Assembly: GCF_000227745.2 (NCBI RefSeq)
Contig: NC_018012.1
Span: 3,093,501 to 3,157,500 of the forward strand
From: Thiocystis violascens DSM 198
Lineage (GTDB): Bacteria > Pseudomonadota > Gammaproteobacteria > Chromatiales > Chromatiaceae
Direction of reading: 5' to 3'
Length of the DNA: 64,000 bases
Of the stretch, positions 9,806 through 18,141 are shown in pieces. The notes beneath the pieces were generated by a model, which saw only the letters and a program-made list of their open reading frames with translations, was not told where the DNA came from and ran no database searches. The position numbers and the translations under genes are program-made. How positions within the stretch are numbered: the first letter of the stretch is position 1; each line of letters opens with the position of its first letter.

Positions 9806-10225
9806 TCAGATCGCAACAGCATAACCTGGCAGGACGCGCACCCCCGCGCGAATCCGCGCGACCTCTCGCGCCTCGTAGACCTGTCGTTCCGGCCGACCCC
9901 AGGCCGGGTTGGGCCAGCAGAAATCGTGTCGGAATCGCCCGATCATATGGATGTGCAACTGAGGCACGAGGTTGCCGATCGTCGCGATGTTGAGTTTATC
10001 GGGTCGAAATTCCGCTTCCAGAAAGCCCGCGACCGCATCCATTGCATCGCGCACGCGCTGGCGCATCCCAGACTCCAGCCGATGCAGTTCCAACTCCCGG
10101 GTTTTTGGCACCAGAATGAACCAGGGTAGCAGCGCATTGTTCATCAGCAACAGAAGGCTGTCGGGAGATTCGGCCAGCCGATGGGTGTCGGCGGCAAGAC
10201 GGGGATGGAGTTCAAACCCTGTCAT
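9806..10225 (-). CDS. HIT-family nucleotide hydrolase/transferase
   Basis: A 139-residue protein with the histidine triad in the form QLHIHMIGRF near residue 90. HIT proteins hydrolyse or transfer nucleotides from substrates such as adenosine phosphoramidates or dinucleoside polyphosphates. The conserved DNxxxxP-like patch near the N-terminus is only loosely kept. The start ATG (10223-10225) overlaps the TGA of the upstream gene by one base. The frame extends further upstream but overlaps that gene. Confidence 0.8.
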   Translation of the reverse strand: MTGFELHPRLAADTHRLAESPDSLLLLMNNALLPWFILVPKTRELELHRLESGMRQRVRDAMDAVAGFLEAEFRPDKLNIATIGNLVPQLHIHMIGRFRHDFCWPNPAWGRPERQVYEAREVARIRAGVRVLPGYAVAI

Positions 10226-10980
10226 CAGGACGGCTCGGAAGACGCGAACGACTCCCGGTCGAGTTGATCGCGGAGCGCCCGCATTCCCGCTTCCAGCCCG
10301 ACGCGACCCCGGAAACCGAGCCGGATATGCGGATCCTCGCCCAGATGCGGCAGGCTGAAGAGTTTGAGTTCCGGAAACTCCTGCTCCAAATGCCGCATCA
10401 GCGGAATCAGACCGCTCTCGGGAACTCCGCGCACCTCGACGGCCATTTCGCGCAGCACGGCTGCGCGACCGAACCGCCGTTCCAGCACCCATTCGGCCAT
10501 CGGCCAGGCCATCTTTGGAAAGCCGGGAAGAAACCAGTGTCGGCAGAGCGAAAAACCGGGGATCCGGTTGACCGGATTCGGGATCGGCTCGGCGCCGTCC
10601 GGCAGATCCGCCATCAGGATGCGGTAGGGATAGGCTTCGGCGCCGAACCTGTCTTCAATCAGCGTCGTCGCGTCCGGATGACGCACCAGCGCGACATGCG
10701 CCGCCGCCGCGGCACAGGCGCGGGTGTGATCGTCCGGTGTCGCGCCGATGCCGCCGCAGACGAAGACCGGATCCGGACGCCCCATCGAAAAGCGCAGATG
10801 CGCCGTGAGCACATCCGGGTCGTCCGGCAGCAGCCAGTGCCAGGCCAGTTCATGTCCGCGACCGCCGAGCAGCGACTTGAAGGCGGCCAGATGGCGGTCG
10901 ATCCGCTCGCCCTTGAGCACCTCGTCGGCGATGACGATCAGACCGAAGCGGACGGGATCGATGTCGAGTGCGTCGCTCAT
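10225..10980 (-). CDS. Molybdopterin-binding (MoaB/Mog/CinA N-terminal type) protein
   Basis: A 251-residue protein with a MoCF-type fold: GLIVIADEVLKGERIDRH at the N-terminus and VCGGIGATPDDHTR in the middle, the two signatures of the molybdopterin-binding domain found in MogA, MoeA and CinA. It lacks the C-terminal deamidase domain of full-length CinA, so its substrate may be a nucleotide or molybdopterin. It is coupled to the HIT gene downstream by an overlapping stop/start; a joint role in nucleotide clean-up is possible but inferred. Confidence 0.8.
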   Translation of the reverse strand: MSDALDIDPVRFGLIVIADEVLKGERIDRHLAAFKSLLGGRGHELAWHWLLPDDPDVLTAHLRFSMGRPDPVFVCGGIGATPDDHTRACAAAAAHVALVRHPDATTLIEDRFGAEAYPYRILMADLPDGAEPIPNPVNRIPGFSLCRHWFLPGFPKMAWPMAEWVLERRFGRAAVLREMAVEVRGVPESGLIPLMRHLEQEFPELKLFSLPHLGEDPHIRLGFRGRVGLEAGMRALRDQLDRESFASSEPS

Positions 10981-11010
10981 GGTGCACCTATGCGGTTACG
11001 GGGTGCGACG

Positions 11011-11430
11011 TTACGCGGACGGCAGATGCGCGTCGAGCGTGTCGCGCTTGCGGTAGACCGTCCCCTGAAAGAGCGCGATCAGGTGCTCTTCCTCATCGAG
11101 GACGCGGATCAGATAGGTCGCGAGTTTGGGGTTGATGGACACCTCCTCCGCCTCGGCGGTCAGGGTGCCGCGCCGCGCGGCCTTCATGAAGGAGATCGAG
11201 ACGTTCACCCCCAGCGCCACCGTGCCATGCGAGTTGGAGGCCACGGCAAAGACCAGATCGGCGAGGCTGAAGATGGCCGCGCCATGCGCTACCCCAACGG
11301 CGTTCAGGTGCCGGTCGTCGATCTCCAGCCGGGCGCGCGCGCGACCGGGCGCGACTTCAAGGAGTTCGATCCCGACATGGGCGGCAAAGCGGTCGTTGCG
11401 GAAGAAATTGTGGATTTGGGCTGCGTTCAT
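11011..11430 (-). CDS. PaaI-type hotdog-fold thioesterase
   Basis: A 139-residue protein with the hotdog signature HLNAVGVAHGAAIFSLADL, which places the catalytic region on the central helix. The family hydrolyses acyl- or aryl-CoA thioesters; the substrate is not predictable from sequence. It lies 30 bases upstream of the molybdopterin-binding gene on the same strand and could share its transcript. Confidence 0.85.
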   Translation of the reverse strand: MNAAQIHNFFRNDRFAAHVGIELLEVAPGRARARLEIDDRHLNAVGVAHGAAIFSLADLVFAVASNSHGTVALGVNVSISFMKAARRGTLTAEAEEVSINPKLATYLIRVLDEEEHLIALFQGTVYRKRDTLDAHLPSA

Positions 11431-11472
11431 CGAATGGCTTGGAGACGAAAAAAACAGAGACGACAGGATACG

Positions 11473-12681
11473 TCAAAAGACCAACTCGTTGGCCCCGAGA
11501 ATCGCCATCAGGATGGACATGATGATCCCGGCCACGATGACGCCAAGTCCGATGATCAGTATCGGCTCCAGCAGGGTCAGCATGCTCTGAACGCTGACGC
11601 GGGTCTCGCGGTCGTAAATGCTCGCCACCTTGGCGAGCATGGCATCCAGACTGCCCGACTCCTCGCCGACGCGGATCATCTGGAGTGCCAGATCCGGCAG
11701 CGCTCGGAGTCGCGCCAGCGGTCCCGCGAGTCCGCGGCCATGCTTGAGGTCGTCGCCGGCCTCGTTCAGCAGACCCGACAGCTTGCGATTGGAGACCACC
11801 TCCCTGGCCAGCGTCAGCGCGCTCAACAGCGGCAGGCCGTTTTTGAGCAGGGTCGACAGCGTATGACAGAGCCGGGCCGTCTCCATCTTCCAGATCAGAT
11901 CCCCGAACAGCGGCAGATCCAGTACCCGATGATCGACGCGCGCGCGCACCAGCGGATTCTGTAGCCAGCGCTCCAGAACCACCGCGAGCAGGGCGATGAC
12001 GCAGAGCATGGCCCACCAATAGTTACGAAACAGATCCCCCGTGGCGACCACGATCCGGGTCGGCAGCGGTAGCGCCGCGCCCATGTCCTCGAACAGAACC
12101 GTGAATTGCGGAACCACGAACACCAGCAGCAGGATGACCGAGAACGCGGCGACGAACAGCAAAATGGCGGGATAGACAAGCGCGGAGGTGACGGTCTGGC
12201 GCAGTTCGGCGAGTCGCTCCAGATAATCCGCCAGGCGATCGAGCACCTGATCCAGCGCGCCGCCCGCCTCGCCGGCCTTGACCATGTTGATATAGAGCCG
12301 CGGAAATTGACCGTCCTGGGCGTCCAGCGCGCTGGAGAAGTTAGCCCCGCCGCGCACCCGCTCCTGAAGATCCGACAGCACCCGAACCAGATGCTCCTGC
12401 TCGGTGAGATCGACGAGGATCTGCAAGGAGCGATCCAGGGTCATCCCGGCTTCCAGGAGCGTTGCCAACTCGCGGGTCAGGATACCGATCTCTTTTTGGC
12501 TCAGTCGCCGACGCCGCGCGCGACCGAGCCGGGCGAACAGGCTTTTGGAGGTGCGGGCCTCGATCAGGATCAACCCATCTTTCTGAAGCTGACGCATCAC
12601 GGCCATCTCGTCCGCCGCATCGAGTTCGCCCTCGACGGATTCGCCATCGAGCTTCACGGCTTTATAGAAAAATTTTGGCAT
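11473..12681 (-). CDS. gspF: Type II secretion system inner-membrane protein GspF
   Basis: A 402-residue polytopic membrane protein with the two repeated T2SSF domains. The first contains LTRELATLLEAGMTLDRSL, the second METARLCHTLSTLLKNGLPL. Three membrane segments lie near residues 170-195, 220-240 and 375-395, and the end MSILMAILGANELVF is typical of GspF rather than the pilus protein PilC. It forms the platform that couples the secretion ATPase to pseudopilus assembly. It stands about 47 kb from the other type II secretion genes of this window (59311-64000). Confidence 0.88.
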   Translation of the reverse strand: MPKFFYKAVKLDGESVEGELDAADEMAVMRQLQKDGLILIEARTSKSLFARLGRARRRRLSQKEIGILTRELATLLEAGMTLDRSLQILVDLTEQEHLVRVLSDLQERVRGGANFSSALDAQDGQFPRLYINMVKAGEAGGALDQVLDRLADYLERLAELRQTVTSALVYPAILLFVAAFSVILLLVFVVPQFTVLFEDMGAALPLPTRIVVATGDLFRNYWWAMLCVIALLAVVLERWLQNPLVRARVDHRVLDLPLFGDLIWKMETARLCHTLSTLLKNGLPLLSALTLAREVVSNRKLSGLLNEAGDDLKHGRGLAGPLARLRALPDLALQMIRVGEESGSLDAMLAKVASIYDRETRVSVQSMLTLLEPILIIGLGVIVAGIIMSILMAILGANELVF

Positions 12682-12711
12682 CGAGGAGATCGCCGTCGCG
12701 CCGGCCTGTCA

Positions 12712-13428
12712 TCAGGATTTAGGGAGGCCGTCAACCGTCGACTCGATCCATTTTTCTGCCATCGAATTGATTTCGATTGATTTTTTTCCAGCGACATCAA
12801 TGGTGGGTCCGAAGACAAGGTCGATGGTGCCAGGACGTTTGATGAAACTTCGCCGTCCCCAGAAACAGCCTGCATTGTGCGCGACCGGAATCACGGGGCA
12901 ACCCGTTCGCTCCGCGAGCAGAGCACCTCCAATCGCATAGGTATGCCGCGTTCCAGGTGCGACACGAGTCCCTTCCGGAAAGACGATCACCCATCGGCCT
13001 TCAGCCAATCGATCGGTTCCTTCGCGTATGACCTTGGAGACGGCGCGTCGTCCAGCGGAGCGGTCGATCGCGATTGGCTTCAGATAACCTAGCGCCCAAC
13101 CAAACAAAGGGATGCGCATCAATTCCTGTTTCAACACCCAGGTTTGTTCAAGCGGCAAAAGCGCACGTAACGCAATCGTCTCCCAAGCGGACTGATGCTT
13201 ACAGAGAATGATCGCGTTTTGAGGCAAGCATCGATCAAAATCGTGAACCCGGTAATTCAGATGGCAAATGACACGTAAGGCCACGAGGTTCGAGCGTGCC
13301 CATGCTCTGCTGAGGCGGGCAGCCGCCGAAGGCGTCTTCATCCACCCAATTGACAGAATCAGACTTGAGAAAACGATACTTGATGTGACCAGAAAGAGTT
13401 GATAGAGAAAAGAACGGAGCACAATCAT
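12712..13428 (-). CDS. 1-acylglycerol-3-phosphate acyltransferase (PlsC family)
   Basis: A 238-residue membrane-bound acyltransferase of phospholipid synthesis, converting lysophosphatidate to phosphatidate. Catalytic block I is KHQSAWET (the usual HxxxxD is H-Q-S-A-W-E, with glutamate in place of aspartate), block III is VFPEGTR, and an N-terminal hydrophobic helix is present. The ATG (13426-13428) overlaps the TGA of gmhB (13425-13427), so it is translationally coupled to gmhB. The H-to-E spacing variation should be noted but such variants occur in this family. Confidence 0.88.
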   Translation of the reverse strand: MIVLRSFLYQLFLVTSSIVFSSLILSIGWMKTPSAAARLSRAWARSNLVALRVICHLNYRVHDFDRCLPQNAIILCKHQSAWETIALRALLPLEQTWVLKQELMRIPLFGWALGYLKPIAIDRSAGRRAVSKVIREGTDRLAEGRWVIVFPEGTRVAPGTRHTYAIGGALLAERTGCPVIPVAHNAGCFWGRRSFIKRPGTIDLVFGPTIDVAGKKSIEINSMAEKWIESTVDGLPKS

Positions 13429-14009
13429 GATCGGCCTTGCTGAAGAAGCAATCGATTCGCGACGGAACCGAGATCTTGAAAAACACGAACATCTTGCAGA
13501 AGATCGATAGGATCCTGCTGCTGGATGCGATTTAACGTCAGTGTTCCCTTGCCAGTCATGACCAGATAAGGGGCCGCTCCGACAAGACGCGCGGCACAAA
13601 GATCACTATAGGTATCGCCAACAAATGGAACACCCGTCAGATCGACATTCATCCGTTTGGCAATTTCTTCAAGCAGGCCGGATTTCGGTTTTCGACACTG
13701 ACAGTTCTCATCCGGAGAATGAGGACAAAATGCAATCATCTCAATACGTCCGCCCTGCGCGGTAATCACATCTCTCATGAATTGGTGCATGGTATTCAGG
13801 TCAGATAGAGATAAAAGCCCTCGAGCAACCCCTGATTGATTGGTTGCGATGGCAATGCGATAACCGGCATAAGTCAATCGCGCTATCGCGTCGATACTCC
13901 CAGGCAGCGGTATCCATTCGTCAGGGGATTTGATATACGCGTCGGAGTCTTCGTTGATGACTCCGTCGCGATCAAGGATCAAAACACGACTGGAAATGGT
14001 ACGCGTCAC
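13425..14009 (-). CDS. gmhB: D-glycero-beta-D-manno-heptose 1,7-bisphosphate 7-phosphatase
   Basis: A 194-residue HAD-family phosphatase of ADP-heptose synthesis for lipopolysaccharide. The nucleophile motif is LILDRDGVINED, followed by the ATNQSG motif II, and the zinc loop CPHSPDENCQCRKPKSG with its cysteines, which distinguishes GmhB from other HADs. The KP in the loop is followed by the conserved FVGDTYSD. It lies two bases after glyS and overlaps the acyltransferase gene downstream, a common gammaproteobacterial order (glyQ-glyS-gmhB-plsC). Confidence 0.93.
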   Translation of the reverse strand: MTRTISSRVLILDRDGVINEDSDAYIKSPDEWIPLPGSIDAIARLTYAGYRIAIATNQSGVARGLLSLSDLNTMHQFMRDVITAQGGRIEMIAFCPHSPDENCQCRKPKSGLLEEIAKRMNVDLTGVPFVGDTYSDLCAARLVGAAPYLVMTGKGTLTLNRIQQQDPIDLLQDVRVFQDLGSVANRLLLQQGRS

Positions 14010-14011
14010 GG

Positions 14012-16090
14012 TCAGTGAAGGCGGGAAATGTCGGCAACCAGCATAAACAGTCCCGCCAGGGACCGAAGCAGTCGAATTCGATTTTGACGCACGCGGTCGT
14101 CCTCGGACATCACCATCACATCGGAGAAGAATGTATCGATCTCATTTGTCAGGCCGGCGAGTGTCTCCAGGATGCCGATGTAATCATGACGAGCGGCAAG
14201 GGGGCCACACGCTTGACTCAATTCGTCGATACGGGCCGCTAGCCGGATTTCCGCGGGATCGGTCAGCAATGCCGGATCAACGGACCCCGCGTCACCGCTA
14301 TCGACAGCGTTCTTGCTCAAGATGTTGTGGATGCGTTTATTCGCCGTGGCCAGGAAATCGGCCGCTGGCAGCATTCTGAAAGAAGAAACCGCGGCGATCC
14401 GTCGATCCAAATCCCAAGGATTCGTAACGCGACTTTCAATCACGGCATCAACGGTATCGACCGCCACTCCACGGTCGGCATAATAACCGTGCAGACGGTC
14501 CAGCATATACGCAAGGACCGTTTCGACAGTGTCGTCGCTCAGCGTTCCTGGAGCATAACAATTGGCGGCAACCTTCAGAAGATCACGGAGATCGAGATCG
14601 ATCGAGGTTTCGATCATCAGCCGCAAGACCGCGATGGAGGCGCGCCGAAGCGCATAAGGGTCGCGAGTACCGGTCGGTCGCAGGCCGATTCCGAAGATGC
14701 CGACGAGCGTATCGACACGATCAGCGATGGCTAACACTTTGCCGCAGGCGCTGGCGGGCAAGTCATCGCCCGCGAAGCGCGGCAGATATTGCTCTTCCAA
14801 GGCATGACTAACGCATGGATCCTCATTGGATTTTTCCGCGTAGTAACGCCCCATAATGCCTTGGAGCCCAGGGAACTCAAAGACCATCGACGACACAAGA
14901 TCGCATTTGGCCAGTTGAGCCGCTCGCGCGATCAGATCGGGATCGCTCATGAGCATCGGGGCAAGATAGCGCCCGAGACAGGCAACGCGACGGCTTTTTT
15001 CAGCCATGGTCCCAAGCTTTTCCTGGAACACAAGCGTTTCAAGCCGATCGGCAAAGGCGCTGAGAGGTTGCGTCAAATCTTTTGACCAGAAGAATGCCGC
15101 ATCCGAAAACCGAGGTCGAATGACACGTTCATTACCGGCGCGCACCTGATCCGGATCGCGGCTGACGATGTTGGCGACGGCAATAAACGCATCCTGAAGC
15201 ACACCAGCATCGTCCACGACCGGAAAATATTTCTGGTGGCTTTGCATGGTCTCAATCAGTACTTCCGGCGGCATCTCAAGGTAGCGCGTGTCGAAACGAC
15301 ACAGCAATGCCTGAGGCCATTCCACAAGGGCTGTCACCTCATCCAGCAAATCAGCGTCGATCCGTGCCTTGAGGCCATGCGTTGACGCCAGAAGATTGAC
15401 CTGATCGCGAATCAGGTCACGTCGGCGCTCGAATGACGCCTCGACATAACCCATCGAGCGTAGCGACTCAGGGTAATCGGAAGCGGAAGACAGGCCGATC
15501 CTGTCGGGATGATGAAAGCGATGCCCTCTGGTATCGGCATCCGCTTCCACGCCAAGGATAGAACCCGCGATCCGCGCGTCATCCAGCATCAAGCAAACCC
15601 ATTGCACCGGTCTGACGAATTCCTCTTCGCGATCTCCCCAACGCATCCGTTTCGGGATGGGAAGATCCGCCAGCGCGGCCTCGCACATTGAAGGGACTAA
15701 TTGCGCCGTCTCAAGACCCGGCTGCAACACGCGAAACGCGAGCCAGGAGCCTTTTTCGGTAACGTCCCGGCCTAACGCATCGATCTCGACACCGCAGGAG
15801 CGGGCGAATCCAAGGGCGGCCGGCGTCGGTTGACCATCCGCATGAAAAGCCGCCTGTAAGGCAGGTCCACGCCGTTGAATGCTCTGGTCAGGCTGGTGTC
15901 TGCCAATCTTTCGCACCAGGAGCGCAAGACGCCTTGGCGTCGTAAACCGCTCGATCGTCTCGTATTCGATCCCGTGCGCCTTCAACTGGAGCAGAAAATT
16001 CTCGGCAAACGCCTTGGACAGATTCGGCAAGGCTTTCGGCGGAAGTTCCTCGGTTCCGATCTCAATCAGCAGATCAGCAAATGTGTCCAA
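14012..16090 (-). CDS. glyS: Glycyl-tRNA synthetase beta subunit
   Basis: A 692-residue protein, the usual size of GlyS. It starts with the conserved LLIEIGTEELPPKAL and contains the family patch TMAEKSRRVACL and the HD-like region with LAIADRVDTLVGIFGIGLRPTGTRDPYALRR (split here only as description: ADRVDTLVG and RPTGTRDPYALRR). The C-terminal anticodon-binding-like domain ends LLRSLAGLFMLVADISRLH. It forms the alpha2-beta2 enzyme with GlyQ, encoded 12 bases upstream. Confidence 0.96.
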   Translation of the reverse strand: MDTFADLLIEIGTEELPPKALPNLSKAFAENFLLQLKAHGIEYETIERFTTPRRLALLVRKIGRHQPDQSIQRRGPALQAAFHADGQPTPAALGFARSCGVEIDALGRDVTEKGSWLAFRVLQPGLETAQLVPSMCEAALADLPIPKRMRWGDREEEFVRPVQWVCLMLDDARIAGSILGVEADADTRGHRFHHPDRIGLSSASDYPESLRSMGYVEASFERRRDLIRDQVNLLASTHGLKARIDADLLDEVTALVEWPQALLCRFDTRYLEMPPEVLIETMQSHQKYFPVVDDAGVLQDAFIAVANIVSRDPDQVRAGNERVIRPRFSDAAFFWSKDLTQPLSAFADRLETLVFQEKLGTMAEKSRRVACLGRYLAPMLMSDPDLIARAAQLAKCDLVSSMVFEFPGLQGIMGRYYAEKSNEDPCVSHALEEQYLPRFAGDDLPASACGKVLAIADRVDTLVGIFGIGLRPTGTRDPYALRRASIAVLRLMIETSIDLDLRDLLKVAANCYAPGTLSDDTVETVLAYMLDRLHGYYADRGVAVDTVDAVIESRVTNPWDLDRRIAAVSSFRMLPAADFLATANKRIHNILSKNAVDSGDAGSVDPALLTDPAEIRLAARIDELSQACGPLAARHDYIGILETLAGLTNEIDTFFSDVMVMSEDDRVRQNRIRLLRSLAGLFMLVADISRLH

Positions 16091-16102
16091 CGTTCTCTCC
16101 CG

Positions 16103-17008
16103 CTAGTGTGCAAGCATCGGAAAGCCAAGTGCCTTCCTGCTGTCGAAATACGCCTGGGCCACCGCACGCGACAGTGTGCGCACACGCAAGATAAACCGTT
16201 GGCGTTCCGTCACCGAGATCGCCCCCCTTGCATCTAAAAGATTAAAGGTGTGGGACGCCCGCAAAACCTGCTCGTAGGCAGGCAGAGGCAAGCCTTTTTC
16301 CACCAGTTCGGCACTGACCCGTTCGCAGGTGTCGAATTGCCCGAACAGCGATTCGATATCGGCGACTTCGAAATTGTAGGTCGATTGCTCGACCTCATTC
16401 TGATGAAAAACATCGCCATAGGTCACGGTTCCAGCCTGCGAACGACTCCACACGAGGTCATAAACGCTTTCGACCTCTTGCAGATACATGGCGATACGTT
16501 CCAGTCCGTAGGTGATTTCGCCGGTCACGGGACGGCATTCAAGACCGCCAACCTGTTGGAAATAGGTAAATTGGGTGACCTCCATCCCGTTGAGCCAAAT
16601 CTCCCAGCCTAGCCCCCAGGCGCCAAGCGTCGGCGACTCCCAATTGTCTTCCACAAAACGAATGTCATGCACCAGGGGATCGAGACCGAGACGCCGCAAC
16701 GAATTGAGATAGAGTTCCTGGATGTCGATCGGCGACGGTTTCAGGACGACCTGGTATTGGTAATAGTGCTGCAGACGATTCGGATTTTCGCCATACCGCC
16801 CATCGGTCGGACGCCGCGAGGGCTGAACGTAGGCGCTGCGCCAAGGCTCTGGCCCGATGGATCGAAGGAATGTCGATGGATGGAACGTCCCGGCTCCGAC
16901 CTCCATGTCGAGAGGCTGCACGACGACACACCCAAGATCGGCCCAATAGCGTTCCAGGGCAAAAATAAGACCTTGAAAGGTCGAGAGATCCTCGGATTCG
17001 AGACTCAA
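16103..17008 (-). CDS. glyQ: Glycyl-tRNA synthetase alpha subunit
   Basis: A 301-residue class II synthetase catalytic subunit that activates glycine and charges tRNA-Gly in complex with GlyS. Recognised from [37 protein letters not shown] and [10 protein letters not shown], which form the class II active-site motifs. Length matches the 303 residues of E. coli GlyQ. It is the first gene of a glyQ-glyS-gmhB-plsC run; the 214-base gap upstream (17009-17222) should hold the promoter but I could not assign -35/-10 boxes. Confidence 0.97.
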   Translation of the reverse strand: MSLESEDLSTFQGLIFALERYWADLGCVVVQPLDMEVGAGTFHPSTFLRSIGPEPWRSAYVQPSRRPTDGRYGENPNRLQHYYQYQVVLKPSPIDIQELYLNSLRRLGLDPLVHDIRFVEDNWESPTLGAWGLGWEIWLNGMEVTQFTYFQQVGGLECRPVTGEITYGLERIAMYLQEVESVYDLVWSRSQAGTVTYGDVFHQNEVEQSTYNFEVADIESLFGQFDTCERVSAELVEKGLPLPAYEQVLRASHTFNLLDARGAISVTERQRFILRVRTLSRAVAQAYFDSRKALGFPMLAH

Positions 17009-17222
17009 AACCGGCTCCTTGAAACGAGGTGGCGATGAAAGGCGTGCAGTATATCGGTTAGACCCGAGTCAACGCCAATGAGGGCGACCCTGATCGAGTC
17101 CTTACCAATAAGTTTTCGCGCCTCGATTAAAGGCAAACGATCGACGTTGAACAATCCTTGCAACTACTCAGGCAAAGTCCGAACCGGACGCGCGGGTCGA
17201 GACAAACATTCGGAGCCGGGGT

Positions 17223-17708
17223 TCAGGGTGTCGGCATGGCAGCCTGGGTCCAGGGCTGGATGGCGACCGCCGTGACGCTGTTCTTCGGCGAACCTTCGAT
17301 GATCCGGTCGCTATAGCTCAGATAGACCAGCGCATGGCGCGGCGCATCGTAGAAGCGGACGACCTGAAGCGTCTTGAACAGGATCGAGGTGCGCTTCTTG
17401 AACACATCCTCGCCGTCGCGCTTGCCCGAGCGCACATCGTCCGGCAGGTCGATCGGTCCGATTTGGACGCAGTCGAGCGAGGCGTCCGAGGTGTCCTCGG
17501 CGATGCCGACCGCGCCCGAGACGCCGCCGGTCTTGGCGCGACTGAGATAACAGGCGACACCGGGGATCAGTTCGTCCTGGAAGACCTCGATGACGATTTT
17601 GTCGTTCGGTCCCATCCATTTGAACTTGGTGGCGACGCTGCCGATCTGCTCGGCCGCGGTCGGCGCGGAGAGACCGACGAGGATCAGGGCGACGAGGGTT
17701 TTACGCAT
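17223..17708 (-). CDS. creA: CreA family exported protein
   Basis: A 161-residue periplasmic protein with an N-terminal signal peptide (MRKTLVALILVGLSAPTAAEQ). The mature part contains IGSVATKFKWMGPNDKIVIEVF, the CreA hallmark, and one pair of cysteines. CreA is widespread but its function is unknown. It stands alone between glyQ and the integron cassettes. Confidence 0.88.
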   Translation of the reverse strand: MRKTLVALILVGLSAPTAAEQIGSVATKFKWMGPNDKIVIEVFQDELIPGVACYLSRAKTGGVSGAVGIAEDTSDASLDCVQIGPIDLPDDVRSGKRDGEDVFKKRTSILFKTLQVVRFYDAPRHALVYLSYSDRIIEGSPKNSVTAVAIQPWTQAAMPTP

Positions 17709-18049
17709 GGCGCATGTTCCTGTGGGTTGATGCCAAATGAGAGAGCCGACCTCTGGGATGGCCGAGTTGTATTCGGCCCGCTGGGCGTCAGGCCAGCGGT
17801 AGGCGCCAACGGCAAGTCAGCGATCCCAGCGGCCTAGGTTGAGTTGATGAAATCAACCTTATGTGACCGTCATTCTACGTCACCCTTGGAAGACGAAGCC
17901 TCGGGGGAACCTCAGTCAGGCTTGGTGCAGTGGTTCGATGGGTTTCACGGCCAATCAGCCTCTGTTCCAATCGTCAGCGTCGTGCCATGGCCGTTCTACC
18001 CATCCTACGCTGGCTTGGATCTAACGGGGGCAGAACTGAGCCGCGTTCC
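17709..18049. other. Intergenic region between creA and the cassette array
   Basis: About 340 bases with no gene that I can support. Near 18020 a GATCTAAC box resembles a degenerate attC end, so the boundary of the cassette array may lie a little further left than the first clear attC. Confidence 0.4.
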
Positions 18050-18132
18050 ACCTAACGTTAAGCGCTTGCTGGCTGGCCGGAGCGTAGCGACGACCAGCCA
18101 GCAGGCGGTCGGAGTTTGTGCGCTTGTTGGGC
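18050..18132 (-). other. attC recombination site 1 (integron cassette)
   Basis: An 83-bp imperfect palindrome at the 3' end of the 458-residue gene. Outer boxes are ACCTAAC (18050-18056) and GTTGGGC (18126-18132), which fit the RYYYAAC / GTTRRRY core sites. Inside, AAGCGC pairs with GCGCTT and TGCTGGCTGG with CCAGCCAGCA. Position after a stop codon and box spacing match attC sites. Confidence 0.75.
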
Positions 18133-18141
18133 AATATCGCG

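Noticed and set aside
10264..11964. 566-codon + strand frame across three reverse genes
   Set aside because: Spans several genes antisense, including intergenic parts; no start signal and no family.
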